Of a stretch of DNA of 64,000 nt, positions 6,416 to 16,298 are shown in pieces (position 1 is the stretch's first letter; each line of letters opens with the position of its first letter). The translations under genes and the position numbers were made by a program. Under the pieces are notes generated by a model. The model was not told where the DNA came from. It was given only the letters and a program-made list of their open reading frames with translations, and made no database searches. The DNA comes from an uncultured Flavobacterium sp. (lineage in GTDB: Bacteria > Bacteroidota > Bacteroidia > Flavobacteriales > Flavobacteriaceae), in assembly GCF_946478785.1 (NCBI RefSeq), contig NZ_CAMLDD010000013.1, forward strand, positions 1 to 64,000, in the 5' to 3' direction.

Positions 6416-9400
6416 CTATTTTTTCATAATAACTTTACCTGAATATTGATTATTAAGTAATAAAATATAAATATCATCGGGCAAAATTTGATTTAACACT
6501 ACATCTATATTGCCCGTATCATTTTTAACTGATTTAAAATAAATAGTCTGACCTGCTAAATTGATTAGTTTCACCTGCACCTCTTTTCCAATTAAAGCTG
6601 TATCGGTAGCAATAGCAAATCTATTATTCACAATTGGATTAGGATAAATAACAGTATTTTTTAGTATTACCAAATCAGTTAAACCATCAGGTTTATTGTT
6701 AGCTGTTTTCAGTGTAGACTGACTTTCTGTACTTATTTCCTGAGCGCTTAATGCCCTGCCATAAATCTTAAATTCATCAATTGCGCCTTTAAACATGGGA
6801 TCATTCCATTGAGATTTTCCTAAATAATTCTGATTTGTACTGCCAATAGTCGACGGTTTAATCGAAACTGTAGTATTTGAAGCAACAGCAGTGCCATTGA
6901 TGTACAACATACAAGTGTTTCCGGACTGGGTAACAGCAAAATGTGTCCAGGTACCAAGCGGTAAGACATAATTAAAACTAACCTGTTGTTCTGTTCCGCC
7001 ATTTTTAATGGCATAACGCATAACATTAGCACTTCCTGCCTGAACAGATAAAAACATATACTTGTTAGTGCCAGTACCAAAGTCAAAAACACGCATCCAA
7101 TTTGCCAGAGCATCCATTTTTACCCATGCCGAAATAGTAAAATCAGACAAAGTGCTAACTATCCCTGCAGGTAAGGTTGCGTAAGAAGCTGCTGTTCCGT
7201 CTAATTTTAGAGCAAGTCCTGAATGACCGGCAGCACGTGTTGCTGTTGTGTGCAAAGTGCCATGAGTAGCTCCCCAGCTGTCAATTGCCTGATTTCCGGT
7301 TGGTTCATCGAATTCAAAAGAACTAATTTGACCTGTGTTTGGTTTGGCTGTAATTTCAGCACTGTTAGGATTTTCTACAAGACTTGTTATAGCAGAAACT
7401 ACATAATAATAAGTATTTCCATTAGTAACAGCAGTATCGATGAATTTTGTTCCGGTGATAGTCCCAACTATTGTGTAGGTACCTCCTGAAACGCCTGAAC
7501 GTTTGATGTTATAACTGTAGTTTAGAATAGCATCCCATTCAATGATATTCTTAGCATCACCTGCTGCAGCTTTAAGATTATTTACAATAGCATAGACTGT
7601 TAAAACTTGTGTTTGCGATGCAGCCGGTGCATAAACATTATTTCCCTCCTGTGAAGCGGTAATAGTTGAAGTTCCGGAAGAAAGAATATGAATTTTGCCA
7701 TTTACAATACTGGCAACTGATGTGTCTGAACTGGTATAAGTTACGGCAAGGCCTGAAGAAGCAGTAGCGCCTGCATCAAAATCTGAATCTCCTGTTATTT
7801 TTGAAGGCAGGCTATTGAACGAAATAGTCTGGTCATTCTTAACCACAGTCAGGTTGCGTTTAACGGCATCAGCAGGGTAATAATTTGCATCTCCTGCTTG
7901 TGTGGCTGTAATTTCGGAAGTGCCGGCACCAACGATATGAATTTTTCCGTTTAAAATTATCGCCACGCTTTGATCAGAACTTGAATATGTCGCCGTTAAT
8001 CCTGAACTGCATACAGCATCTCCAAAATCCGGATCTCCTACTTTTAAGATAGCTGTTTCAGGAAAGGATATAGTTTGATAGGATGGAGTAACAAAAGCTT
8101 CCATCTCGGCAACAGTCTGGACCGTTTTTATCCAATCTACCTGGTAATTAGTTTCACCTGATGTTATATCTGCAACCTTAAACTGGAAGGTTGTAAGTGA
8201 CGTAGCATCTGTAGTTGACAACATAGTGCCAACTGCTCCAAAACCTGTTTGCGTCAGGTCGTAGTAATAAATATCTTCGCCTACTTTTCCTGTCCATTTA
8301 TTTGCACCATTGCCATATGAACCTAAGTTCGTATCAAAAATTAAACTACAGCTCACAGGCTTTTTAATTTTAATGGCAACGATTGGAAAATTACCGGGAT
8401 GAAGACTTATCGTTGTACCTTTCTTTATGTCTCCTCTCCCTTTTCCATTGGATTGAAGAACAGTGGTAACTTTTAGCTGTCCGTTTTCGCTAATGGCCAC
8501 TGATCCTGCTGTAACAGCATTCCAGACATCTGTTGTATTTGTGAAATTATTGTCAATTAATCCCAAATTTGAAAAAGTATAATCATTAGCTGTATTCAAA
8601 TAAAAAAATAAGGAGCCATATCCCGGATTATCAGCTCCAAAAGGCGCTCCTTCAGGTCCCATTTGTCCCATTACCGCTTTAGTCTGGGGCATTGCAATGC
8701 CTTTACGGTAAACATAATGGTTATAAGCAATTTCAAATACTGCCCTAAACGCTCCTCTTCCGGTGGCAGAAATCGCTGTAGGAGTATAATCGGCATAATT
8801 TTTTTCGCAGTAATCATAACTGGTTTGATAAGGAACATCCAAGCCCAAATTATATTGTGATGTGTATTCATAGCCTCTCATTATGGCATTGTTATTCGCA
8901 GCATACAGATCAACTCCTTGTTTTAAAGCCATCTCGGCTAACTCTGCCAGTGAACCAAGTGCCAGCATCGTATGTGGCTGGTCGCGGTTGCTTTCCTGTA
9001 ACTGTCCGGCGTCTGTAATTACATAGTTCTTAATGCTTCCATTGCCTTCTCCATAATAATAATAGTTTACGGTTTTGTTAAACATGGCTGTATCTTCGGT
9101 AAATATGGCAATTCCCATCAATGCTTTCATACAAATGATATCCCAATTGCCATGGCCACAGGGTCTGAAATTCCCTATTACAGGGTAAAATACAGATTTC
9201 AGCATGTTCTGACATTGCAGGATTTTATTCGCAGGCCATGCCGGATAGATCGAACGCATAATTTCAGCGGCATTGACCAGCATGAATCCATACAAACCAT
9301 TTAACTCTGCATCTGCTCCTACAATAGATTGGGTTGTTGCGGAATAAGCATCTAATATTTCAATTGCTTTTAAAGCGTGCGCCTCATTGCCGGTAATTTT

Positions 9401-9721
9401 ATACATTAATGCATTTTGATAAGCCGCAAGGAAATCACTCTCAACATTGTTTTTTACTGTTCCTCCAGCGGTACCATCAATAGTAAGGGAAACATCTCTT
9501 GTAAGGGAGCTATAAGGTCCTCTCATAGTATAAGCAGCAGATGATTTTCCGGAAACTAATAACTTTTGGTAACTCTGATAAGGACGTGTAACTTGCCTGT
9601 CTACTAGGTCTTTTATACGATTAAGATCGTCTGTACTATGAAGCAGGCCCGGATGAACGAATGTTCCGCTAAATTCAAATTGAGGAGCCGTATTTCCTGA
9701 AGGATTTAAGTAGGAACGCAA
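6416..9721 (-). CDS. Alginate lyase-like multidomain T9SS protein, 5'-truncated
   Basis: About 1,100 residues remain. The order is: alginate-lyase-family helical domain (1-385, with GNWDIICMKA and ESNRDQPHT motifs); a carbohydrate-binding-like module ending in 'NYQVDWIKT' (377-547); two bacterial Ig-like repeats with 'SSDQSVAII' and 'SSDTSVASI' (548-710); a fibronectin III-like domain (711-797); a LamG/concanavalin-like domain (798-1010); and a T9SS type A sorting domain ending in 'GKVIMKK'. The protein is therefore meant for secretion and probably polysaccharide breakdown. No signal peptide or usable start exists: the first possible start is a TTG at 9721 inside a conserved domain, and coding similarity continues upstream to about 9880. 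This is a truncated gene or an assembly break. Confidence 0.8.
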   Translation of the reverse strand: MRSYLNPSGNTAPQFEFSGTFVHPGLLHSTDDLNRIKDLVDRQVTRPYQSYQKLLVSGKSSAAYTMRGPYSSLTRDVSLTIDGTAGGTVKNNVESDFLAAYQNALMYKITGNEAHALKAIEILDAYSATTQSIVGADAELNGLYGFMLVNAAEIMRSIYPAWPANKILQCQNMLKSVFYPVIGNFRPCGHGNWDIICMKALMGIAIFTEDTAMFNKTVNYYYYGEGNGSIKNYVITDAGQLQESNRDQPHTMLALGSLAELAEMALKQGVDLYAANNNAIMRGYEYTSQYNLGLDVPYQTSYDYCEKNYADYTPTAISATGRGAFRAVFEIAYNHYVYRKGIAMPQTKAVMGQMGPEGAPFGADNPGYGSLFFYLNTANDYTFSNLGLIDNNFTNTTDVWNAVTAGSVAISENGQLKVTTVLQSNGKGRGDIKKGTTISLHPGNFPIVAIKIKKPVSCSLIFDTNLGSYGNGANKWTGKVGEDIYYYDLTQTGFGAVGTMLSTTDATSLTTFQFKVADITSGETNYQVDWIKTVQTVAEMEAFVTPSYQTISFPETAILKVGDPDFGDAVCSSGLTATYSSSDQSVAIILNGKIHIVGAGTSEITATQAGDANYYPADAVKRNLTVVKNDQTISFNSLPSKITGDSDFDAGATASSGLAVTYTSSDTSVASIVNGKIHILSSGTSTITASQEGNNVYAPAASQTQVLTVYAIVNNLKAAAGDAKNIIEWDAILNYSYNIKRSGVSGGTYTIVGTITGTKFIDTAVTNGNTYYYVVSAITSLVENPNSAEITAKPNTGQISSFEFDEPTGNQAIDSWGATHGTLHTTATRAAGHSGLALKLDGTAASYATLPAGIVSTLSDFTISAWVKMDALANWMRVFDFGTGTNKYMFLSVQAGSANVMRYAIKNGGTEQQVSFNYVLPLGTWTHFAVTQSGNTCMLYINGTAVASNTTVSIKPSTIGSTNQNYLGKSQWNDPMFKGAIDEFKIYGRALSAQEISTESQSTLKTANNKPDGLTDLVILKNTVIYPNPIVNNRFAIATDTALIGKEVQVKLINLAGQTIYFKSVKNDTGNIDVVLNQILPDDIYILLLNNQYSGKVIMKK

Positions 9722-9886
9722 TGCATCTACAGAAGCAAAACTTTTTACCCAATCTACGGAATAATTGGTTTTATTGGCAGCAATCTCTGCATCGGTCAGT
9801 ACAATTTCAGCAAATTTAATCTGGAATAATGACAGTGTAGTCCCCTGAGTAGTCGAGAGTATGGTACTGTTATAATTTACCCTACA
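9722..9886. other. Head-to-head junction of two truncated secreted-protein genes
   Basis: On the minus strand the lyase frame stays open from 9721 up to a stop at 9905-9907. The translation of about 9722-9882 ('TILSTTQGTTLSLFQIKFAE', then 'NYSVDWVKS') matches the internal binding module of the same protein ('TMLSTTDATSLTTFQFKVAD', 'NYQVDWIKT'). On the plus strand, family-like coding for the beta-helix protein begins at about 9881 with no ATG. The two coding sequences meet at about 9875-9885 with no promoter, signal peptide or start codon for either. Confidence 0.75.
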
Positions 9887-12800
9887 GTGACTGGTAAAAC
9901 CATTTCAGGCGCCATAAGTGGAGCACTTATAGACCTTGATGGCGCAGATAACGTAGTGATTGACGGCAGACTTAATCAGGCAGGGACTAAGAATCTTACG
10001 ATTTCAAATACCAGTTTTGCTTCAACGGCTGGGACCTCAACCATTCGGTTTATTAACGATGCGAGTTCGAACACGATTAAATATGCCTACATAAAAGGTT
10101 CTACTTTAGAAGTCACTGGAGGAATCATTAATTTTAGTACCACTACAGCTACTACCGGTAATGACAGCAACATCATTGATAACAATAATATTACCAATGC
10201 TGCAGATGCGAACAGACCTTTAAATTCCATATATTCTCTTGGGACCAGTGCAAAGGAAAACAGTGCCAATACAATCAGTAATAATAATATTTATGATTTC
10301 CTGAATAAAACGGCAGCTTCTAATGGTGTCAATCTTTCTGCAAATTCAACTGCCTGGACTATTTCAGGAAACAGTTTTTATGAAACGACACAATTTAATA
10401 CTGATGGAGGCACCGGTGCTAATTTTCCTTACACAGCAATTAATATTAATAATGCAGGTGTGAATTTTACGGTGTCTAATAACTTTATAGGAGGAAATAG
10501 TGCACTAGCTACAGGAACCTGGGAAAAATCATATACCGGTGCTGCAGGAATTACCCTGAGTAGTAATAATCAATTTTCAGGAATTGCCATTAATGCGGGT
10601 ATAGGAACAGCAAGCAGTATCCAAGGGAATACCATTAAGGGATTTAACTGGATAAATTCGGGAGATTATACAACCGGATCTTTTAATGGCTTATTGCTGT
10701 CCGGAGGTACTCTTAATGTAGGTACAACTCTGGGAAATACCATAGGATCACCCACAACTGCTGAAGCAATTAAATATACAGGTATCGATGGTTATTGCAA
10801 TGGTATTAATATTAATGCTGCTTTGAATACCGGAATTATAAGGGTAGAAGGCAACCTTGTGGCTAACATAAGGATGATTGGCTACTCTGCATTTTCGGGG
10901 ATATACAAAAGTGGAACTAGTGGAACCGTTAACATACAAAACAATACGATTAGAACAATCAATGCTGCAGGAGTTACTGATGTAAGACTTTCAGGAATTA
11001 GAACTGATCTTGGATCAATGCATGGCGCATATGGAATTATTGGTAATACCATTTCGGGAATAACAAATAATTCTGTTTCAGGGGGGAAAGTTTCAGGGGT
11101 AACAGGAATCCTTACACAGATACACGCAAATATTATAAATAATTCGATATCCAACTTAACAGCTTATGGTTTAAATACAGATAATGTTGATTCAAATGTA
11201 CTTGGAATTTTTGCAAGATCTAATAAGGATTTTATAATAAGAGGGAACAGGATTTGGAATATAAAAAATAATAATCCGACAATAGGAGGCAGTGCTGTTC
11301 AGGTAATTGGGATTTTTTGTGATCCTTCAACTCTCTCTACTGGTGAGATATCGGGTAATTATATAGGTGATTTATCAGTAGCAGATGCCAGCTCTACCGG
11401 AGCTATTATAGTAGGGATTAAAGTTCGTCTGCAAGCGGGTAAACATATAAAGGTATTTAATAATGTTGTGGGTATTAAAGGTACTACCAGTTCTACTATA
11501 TATGGAATTTCTGAGGCAGATCTAGGTTTTGCAACAACAACCGGTTATCTTGAATTATATTTTAATACGGTGAATATTACTGGCGGGGCTTCAGCTGGTA
11601 CTAATAATTCATATGCTCTTTTTTCTTTTAGTTCGAGTGCATTAGCCGCCAGAAATGTAAAGAATAATATTTTTACAAATACCAGAACTAATAGTGGTAC
11701 TGCATCAGGGACACATTATGCTATATCAGCATCAACAGCACCAACACTTATTTCAATAGATTATAATGACTATTATGTATCAGGGACAGGAACTGTACTT
11801 GGTCGATTTAATGGTGTTGATCAAACAACTTTAGCAGCATGGAAAACTGCAACAGGCAAAGATGCCAATAGTTTAAATATCGACCCGCAATTTAATCTTG
11901 CAGGCGGTACTAGTGTGCTTCATTACAAAGTAGGTGTTTCATTGCCGGGGACAGCAACAAACGCAACTCCTACTATTAACACTGATTATTTGGCTAAAAC
12001 CCGTACTGTTCCAACTATGGGGGCATTTGAAGGGATTGCTTCCAATATTTCATGGTTGGGTACTACTAATAATTTATGGAATGTAGGTTCTAACTGGTCG
12101 ACCGGAGTAGTACCTGTATCATCTAATACAATTTCTATCAATTCAGGAACCCCTGTTCTTAATCAGGATTTTACAGTTGCAGGCGATCTTATTGTTTCAG
12201 GAACGGGAACACTAACCGTAAGCCCAGCAAATACACTAACAGTGTCCGGAATTGCTGATTTTGGAGAGAGAAATGTCACTTTTAAATCGGATGCTACAGC
12301 AACGGCTCGTTTTGGTACGTTTACAGGTATCTTGTGGAATGCTACTAATGTTACCGTAGAACGTTATATTCCGGGAAGGCGGGCTTATCGATTTTACTCT
12401 TCCCCGGTAACCACAAGCACATCAATTTATGCAAACTTACAAGAAGGCGGAAACAATACTGCCGGTTTAGGCACACATATAACCGGAGCAGGCGCGAGCG
12501 CTAATGGGTTTGATCCAACGGGAACAAACAACCCTTCCATGTTTACTTTTGACAACGCAACACAATTGTGGATAACAGGAACTAATACCAATAATAGCAT
12601 ACTGACACCAACAATTCCAACCCGTTTGATGGTTCGTGGAGACAGGACTATCAGCCTGGCGACTAACACACCACCACCTACAAATACAACACTTAGGGCT
12701 ACAGGAACTTTATTTACGGGTACAGCCGGAGTTTCAGAAAGTGCTATTGCTGACAATTATCTTTTCATAGGAAATCCGTATCAATCACCTGTGAATATGA

Positions 12801-13753
12801 AAACCACAGTAAGCAGCGCCACAAATCTTAAACAATTTTATTATGTTTGGGATCCTACTTTAGGTACTCGCGGTGCATATGTAGCCAGGGATTTAACTGC
12901 AGAAATAAATAGTATCACATCTGCGGTTGATAATTACCTGCAGCCTGGCCAGGCCTGTTTTGTTCAGGCAAACGCTACGGCATCTACTGCATTAAGCTTC
13001 ACAGAAGCCAATAAATATACAACGGCAACAAATCCAAATGTATTTCGTTTCGCAAATACGAAAGAAGAATTATCCAGCCTTCGTATGACTTTATACGATA
13101 AAAACACTTTAATCGCACAAGGAGCTGCTGCAGATGGTTTGGTTGTTCTGTTTGGAGCAGATAGAACCAATGCAATTGACGCAAATGATGCCGGTAAATT
13201 GATCAATTTAGATGAAAACATGGCAACAAAAACGAGCGGGAAATTATTTACCATCGAAAGCAAAGCACTGCCTACCTTAACAGATGAAATTCAATTGGAT
13301 ATTAATACCTATCGCTCGACAGATTATACATTAGTAATTGAAGGAAAAAATATCGAGGGAGTTACAGCCAAATTATTTGATCAATTAAATCAGACTTATA
13401 CAGAAATATCGGAATCAACTGCAGTAAATTATAATTTTTCAGTGAATGCGGGTAATGCTGCAAGTGTAGCCTCTGACAGATTCAAAATTGTTTTTGTCAA
13501 TAAACCGGCATTAAATAATGAAATCTTTTTGTATCCAAATCCATCAACCGGCGGTATAATAAACTTAACATTTACAGACAATACTCAGGAATCAAAAGTT
13601 AGTATCGTAAATATTATGGGACAATTGCTTTACAGTAAAAACGTAGAAGCAGGTCAAACTGTACATCTAAATCAATCCTTCACTCCTGGGATTTATTTTG
13701 TCAAGGTGGAGCAGGGAGGAAAATCAGTAGTGAAAAAACTAATAATTAAATAA
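9887..13753 (+). CDS. Right-handed beta-helix T9SS surface protein, 5'-truncated
   Basis: The 1,288 visible residues begin at a GTG inside a conserved segment ('TGKTISGAISGALIDLDGAD'), so signal peptide and N-terminal part are missing. Residues 1 to about 715 are Asn/Gly/Thr-rich parallel beta-helix repeats ('NTISNNNIYDF', 'NNTIRTINA' and similar). Then come a 'WLGTTNNLWNVGSNWSTG' beta-roll module (about 720-830), a long beta-rich region, and a T9SS type A sorting domain ('IFLYPNPSTGG' to 'KKLIIK'). It is a presumed cell-surface adhesin or polysaccharide-binding protein. Without its 5' end it cannot be secreted as it stands, unless the break is an assembly artefact. Confidence 0.8.
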   Translation: MTGKTISGAISGALIDLDGADNVVIDGRLNQAGTKNLTISNTSFASTAGTSTIRFINDASSNTIKYAYIKGSTLEVTGGIINFSTTTATTGNDSNIIDNNNITNAADANRPLNSIYSLGTSAKENSANTISNNNIYDFLNKTAASNGVNLSANSTAWTISGNSFYETTQFNTDGGTGANFPYTAININNAGVNFTVSNNFIGGNSALATGTWEKSYTGAAGITLSSNNQFSGIAINAGIGTASSIQGNTIKGFNWINSGDYTTGSFNGLLLSGGTLNVGTTLGNTIGSPTTAEAIKYTGIDGYCNGININAALNTGIIRVEGNLVANIRMIGYSAFSGIYKSGTSGTVNIQNNTIRTINAAGVTDVRLSGIRTDLGSMHGAYGIIGNTISGITNNSVSGGKVSGVTGILTQIHANIINNSISNLTAYGLNTDNVDSNVLGIFARSNKDFIIRGNRIWNIKNNNPTIGGSAVQVIGIFCDPSTLSTGEISGNYIGDLSVADASSTGAIIVGIKVRLQAGKHIKVFNNVVGIKGTTSSTIYGISEADLGFATTTGYLELYFNTVNITGGASAGTNNSYALFSFSSSALAARNVKNNIFTNTRTNSGTASGTHYAISASTAPTLISIDYNDYYVSGTGTVLGRFNGVDQTTLAAWKTATGKDANSLNIDPQFNLAGGTSVLHYKVGVSLPGTATNATPTINTDYLAKTRTVPTMGAFEGIASNISWLGTTNNLWNVGSNWSTGVVPVSSNTISINSGTPVLNQDFTVAGDLIVSGTGTLTVSPANTLTVSGIADFGERNVTFKSDATATARFGTFTGILWNATNVTVERYIPGRRAYRFYSSPVTTSTSIYANLQEGGNNTAGLGTHITGAGASANGFDPTGTNNPSMFTFDNATQLWITGTNTNNSILTPTIPTRLMVRGDRTISLATNTPPPTNTTLRATGTLFTGTAGVSESAIADNYLFIGNPYQSPVNMKTTVSSATNLKQFYYVWDPTLGTRGAYVARDLTAEINSITSAVDNYLQPGQACFVQANATASTALSFTEANKYTTATNPNVFRFANTKEELSSLRMTLYDKNTLIAQGAAADGLVVLFGADRTNAIDANDAGKLINLDENMATKTSGKLFTIESKALPTLTDEIQLDINTYRSTDYTLVIEGKNIEGVTAKLFDQLNQTYTEISESTAVNYNFSVNAGNAASVASDRFKIVFVNKPALNNEIFLYPNPSTGGIINLTFTDNTQESKVSIVNIMGQLLYSKNVEAGQTVHLNQSFTPGIYFVKVEQGGKSVVKKLIIK

Positions 13754-13761
13754 TTAAAGTT

Positions 13762-14007
13762 GTGAAAAATAGAACTGTTAATAACTTGAAAAATATCAGG
13801 TTTTTATTCTTCTTATTAGGAGTAGCTGTTAGTGCAAATGCTCAGACCCCACCTCCTTTTCCGGATGATGTAGATGATGTTGCGCCCGTAGTTCCTATAG
13901 ATGGCTGGATAATTCCTATTGTTATTTTGAGTTCAATTTTAGGATGTTATATCATAAGAAAAAACATTAAGGAAAAGAATAAAATGAACTTTCCTGAAGA
14001 AATATAA
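13762..14007 (+). CDS. Small secreted/membrane protein with acidic Pro-rich linker
   Basis: An 81-residue protein that starts at a GTG 8 bp after the adhesin stop codon. It has a signal-peptide-like N-terminus ending near 'SANAQ' (about residue 28), a Pro/Asp-rich linker ('PPPFPDDVDDV') and one C-terminal membrane segment ('GWIIPIVILSSILGCYII') followed by a basic tail. I do not recognise a named family. Short proteins of this layout follow large T9SS adhesins in other flavobacteria, from memory, which suggests co-expression with the adhesin. Confidence 0.65.
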   Translation: MKNRTVNNLKNIRFLFFLLGVAVSANAQTPPPFPDDVDDVAPVVPIDGWIIPIVILSSILGCYIIRKNIKEKNKMNFPEEI

Positions 14008-14034
14008 TATTCGATAAATCATATCATATAAACA

Positions 14035-14077
14035 AAAAAATGAAATGTACATCTCTTAAGTGTACATTTCATTTTTT
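14035..14077. terminator. Bidirectional terminator between adhesin operon and clpX
   Basis: A perfect 17-bp stem (14035-14051 with 14061-14077), A6 on the left and T6 on the right, lies between convergent genes and can serve both strands. Confidence 0.85.
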
Positions 14078-14128
14078 ATACCTGCTCAAATAAATGAACA
14101 GGTTTGAATATTTTAGGTTAATTGCTAA

Positions 14129-15361
14129 TTACGAAGCAATTTCCATTCTTTTCAATAGATTTTTACTTAAAGTATGTTTTGCATAATCTTTATCGATTGT
14201 CAATACCTTATCTTCTGAGCTTGGCAATTCGTACATAGCGTCTGTTAAGATAGCTTCGCATAAAGAACGCAATCCACGAGCTCCTAATTTGTATTCTAAA
14301 GCTTTATCAACAATAAAATCCAAAGCTTCATCCGTAATACTGAATTCCACTTCGTCCATCAAAAATAACTTTTGATATTGTTTTATCAGGGCATTTTTAG
14401 GTTGCGTTAAAATGGCACGTAAGGTTTCCTTGTCTAAAGGATCCATGTGTGTTAAAACTGGCAAACGTCCAATAATTTCCGGAATCAGACCAAAGTCCTT
14501 AATATCTTTCGGGATAATATATTGAAGCAAATTGTCTTTGTCTATATTGTCCACATTTTTAGACGTAGAATAACCCACTGCCTGACGATTTAAACGTTTT
14601 GAAATAATTCGGTCAACGCCATCAAAAGCTCCTCCGGCAATAAACAAAATGTTCTGTGTATTTACCTCAACAAACTTCTGGTCCGGATGTTTACGACCTC
14701 CTTTTGGCGGTACATTAACAACTGTTCCTTCCAGCAATTTCAATAAAGCCTGTTGAACACCTTCACCAGAAACGTCACGTGTTATGGATGGATTATCACT
14801 CTTGCGGGCAATTTTATCAATTTCATCAATAAAAACGATTCCTCTTTCTGCTTTGGTTACGTCGTAATCAGCGGCTTGTAGTAAACGTGTCAAAATACTT
14901 TCGACATCTTCACCAACATAACCGGCTTCGGTAAGTACGGTTGCATCAACAATAGCCAAAGGGACATCTAACATTTTTGCGATAGTTTTGGCTACCAATG
15001 TTTTTCCGGTTCCGGTTTGACCTACCATAATGATATTGCTTTTTTCAATCTCTACTTCATCGTCCAATTGCTGTTGCATTAAACGTTTGTAGTGATTGTA
15101 CACCGCAACAGACATTACTTTTTTTGTCTGATCCTGACCAATAACATATTGATCCAGAAAAGCTCTGATTTCTTTTGGTTTCTTTAAAATTAAATCACCA
15201 ACCAATTTTGAACTCCCGCTTGATTTTAATTCTTCTAATACAATTCCGTGTGCCTGTTCAATACACTTATCACAAATATGTGCATTGATACCTGCAATCA
15301 ATAAATTGGTTTCTGGCTTTTTTCTTCCACAAAACGAACATTCTAATACTACTTTTGCCAT
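14129..15361 (-). CDS. clpX: ATP-dependent Clp protease ATP-binding subunit ClpX
   Basis: The AAA+ unfoldase that feeds substrates to ClpP. The 410-residue protein has an N-terminal zinc-binding domain with Cys 8, 11, 30 and 33. Walker A is GQTGTGKT (114-121) and Walker B is IVFIDEID (175-182). The 'GYVGEDVES' segment and the C-terminal 'LGARGLR' sensor-2 box are present. Length and motifs match the full-length family. It lies 166 bp downstream of clpP on the same strand; that gap holds an inverted repeat rather than a clear promoter, so partial co-transcription with clpP is likely. Confidence 0.97.
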   Translation of the reverse strand: MAKVVLECSFCGRKKPETNLLIAGINAHICDKCIEQAHGIVLEELKSSGSSKLVGDLILKKPKEIRAFLDQYVIGQDQTKKVMSVAVYNHYKRLMQQQLDDEVEIEKSNIIMVGQTGTGKTLVAKTIAKMLDVPLAIVDATVLTEAGYVGEDVESILTRLLQAADYDVTKAERGIVFIDEIDKIARKSDNPSITRDVSGEGVQQALLKLLEGTVVNVPPKGGRKHPDQKFVEVNTQNILFIAGGAFDGVDRIISKRLNRQAVGYSTSKNVDNIDKDNLLQYIIPKDIKDFGLIPEIIGRLPVLTHMDPLDKETLRAILTQPKNALIKQYQKLFLMDEVEFSITDEALDFIVDKALEYKLGARGLRSLCEAILTDAMYELPSSEDKVLTIDKDYAKHTLSKNLLKRMEIAS

Positions 15362-15375
15362 TCTTTTTTAGTTGC

Positions 15376-15452
15376 TAAGATGCAAATATACTAAGTTTCT
15401 AAGCTTTTTCTTTTAAAATTTAAAACTTAGAAAGCTAAGGTTCTGCATCTTA
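15376..15452. repeat. Imperfect inverted repeat between clpP and clpX
   Basis: Outer arms TAAGATGCA (15376-15384) and TGCATCTTA (15444-15452) pair perfectly. Inner arms of the CTAAG/CTTAG type (about 15397-15408 with 15422-15433) add a second stem. More CTTAGAAACTTAG copies follow to about 15520. It may tune expression between clpP and clpX or be an interspersed repeat; no other element is seen in this gap. Confidence 0.5.
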
Positions 15453-15527
15453 TCATTTTTATTTTCATTCATTCAATTACAAAACACTTAGAAACTTAGT
15501 GCATTAGTAACTTAAAAGCTTAAAAAA

Positions 15528-16202
15528 TTATCCTCTTCTCAATACTTCATCAATCATTCCGTATTCTTTTGCTTCGTCAGCTTTCATCCAGTAATCACGT
15601 TCACTGTCTTTGTGTACTCTTTCAAAAGATTGTCCTGAATGCTCAGAAATAATTTTGTATAATTCATCTTTAAGTTTCAACATTTCACGTAGGTTAATTT
15701 CCATATCTGTCGCAACACCTTGTGCTCCTCCTGATGGCTGGTGAATCATTACTCTTGAATGTGGTAATGCAGAGCGTTTTCCTTCTGCTCCGGCACATAA
15801 TAAAACAGCTCCCATTGAGGCTGCCATACCTGTACAAATTGTAGCTACATCTGGTTTGATGTATTGCATGGTATCATAAATTCCTAATCCAGCGTAAACG
15901 CTTCCTCCTGGAGAATTTAGATAAATTTGAATGTCTTTTGACGCATCAGCACTTTCTAAAAACAATAATTGCGCCTGAACTATATTTGCGATTTGATCGT
16001 CAATACCTGTTCCTAAAAAGATAATTCTGTCCATCATTAATCTTGAAAATACATCCAATTGAGAAACATTCAACTGGCGCTCTTCGATAATATATGGAGT
16101 CATATTGGTTGGGTTCATCGCTGCAACGATTTTGTCGTAGTACATAGCGTTTACTCCCTGGTGCTTTGTAGCAAATTTTTTGAATTCTTTACCGTAGTTC
16201 AT
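15528..16202 (-). CDS. clpP: ATP-dependent Clp protease proteolytic subunit ClpP
   Basis: The serine peptidase that forms the barrel of the ClpXP protease. The 224-residue protein carries the full triad Ser129 (in GMAASMG), His154 (in MIHQPSGG) and Asp203 (in SERDYWM), with the same spacings as E. coli ClpP. An N-terminal extension of about 30 residues precedes the conserved 'MTPYIIEERQ' start of the mature fold. It is followed by clpX and preceded by the structured RNA region and tig, so chaperone and protease genes form one block. Confidence 0.97.
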   Translation of the reverse strand: MNYGKEFKKFATKHQGVNAMYYDKIVAAMNPTNMTPYIIEERQLNVSQLDVFSRLMMDRIIFLGTGIDDQIANIVQAQLLFLESADASKDIQIYLNSPGGSVYAGLGIYDTMQYIKPDVATICTGMAASMGAVLLCAGAEGKRSALPHSRVMIHQPSGGAQGVATDMEINLREMLKLKDELYKIISEHSGQSFERVHKDSERDYWMKADEAKEYGMIDEVLRRG

Positions 16203-16298
16203 ATTTTAAGTGTTCTAAGTTTTACGTTATGTTTTATGTTTTTGTTCCATCAAAGGTCATACCTTAATTGTACATGATGTCAATATGTCTTATTTTTT

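Noticed and set aside
9887..9889. GTG as the true start of the beta-helix protein
   Set aside because: It lies inside a conserved domain segment with no signal peptide, although the protein carries a T9SS sorting domain that requires Sec export first.
12427..12756. 109-residue hydrophobic open frame on the minus strand
   Set aside because: Shadow of the adhesin's Thr/Asn-rich coding sequence, which reads as Val/Leu on the opposite strand.
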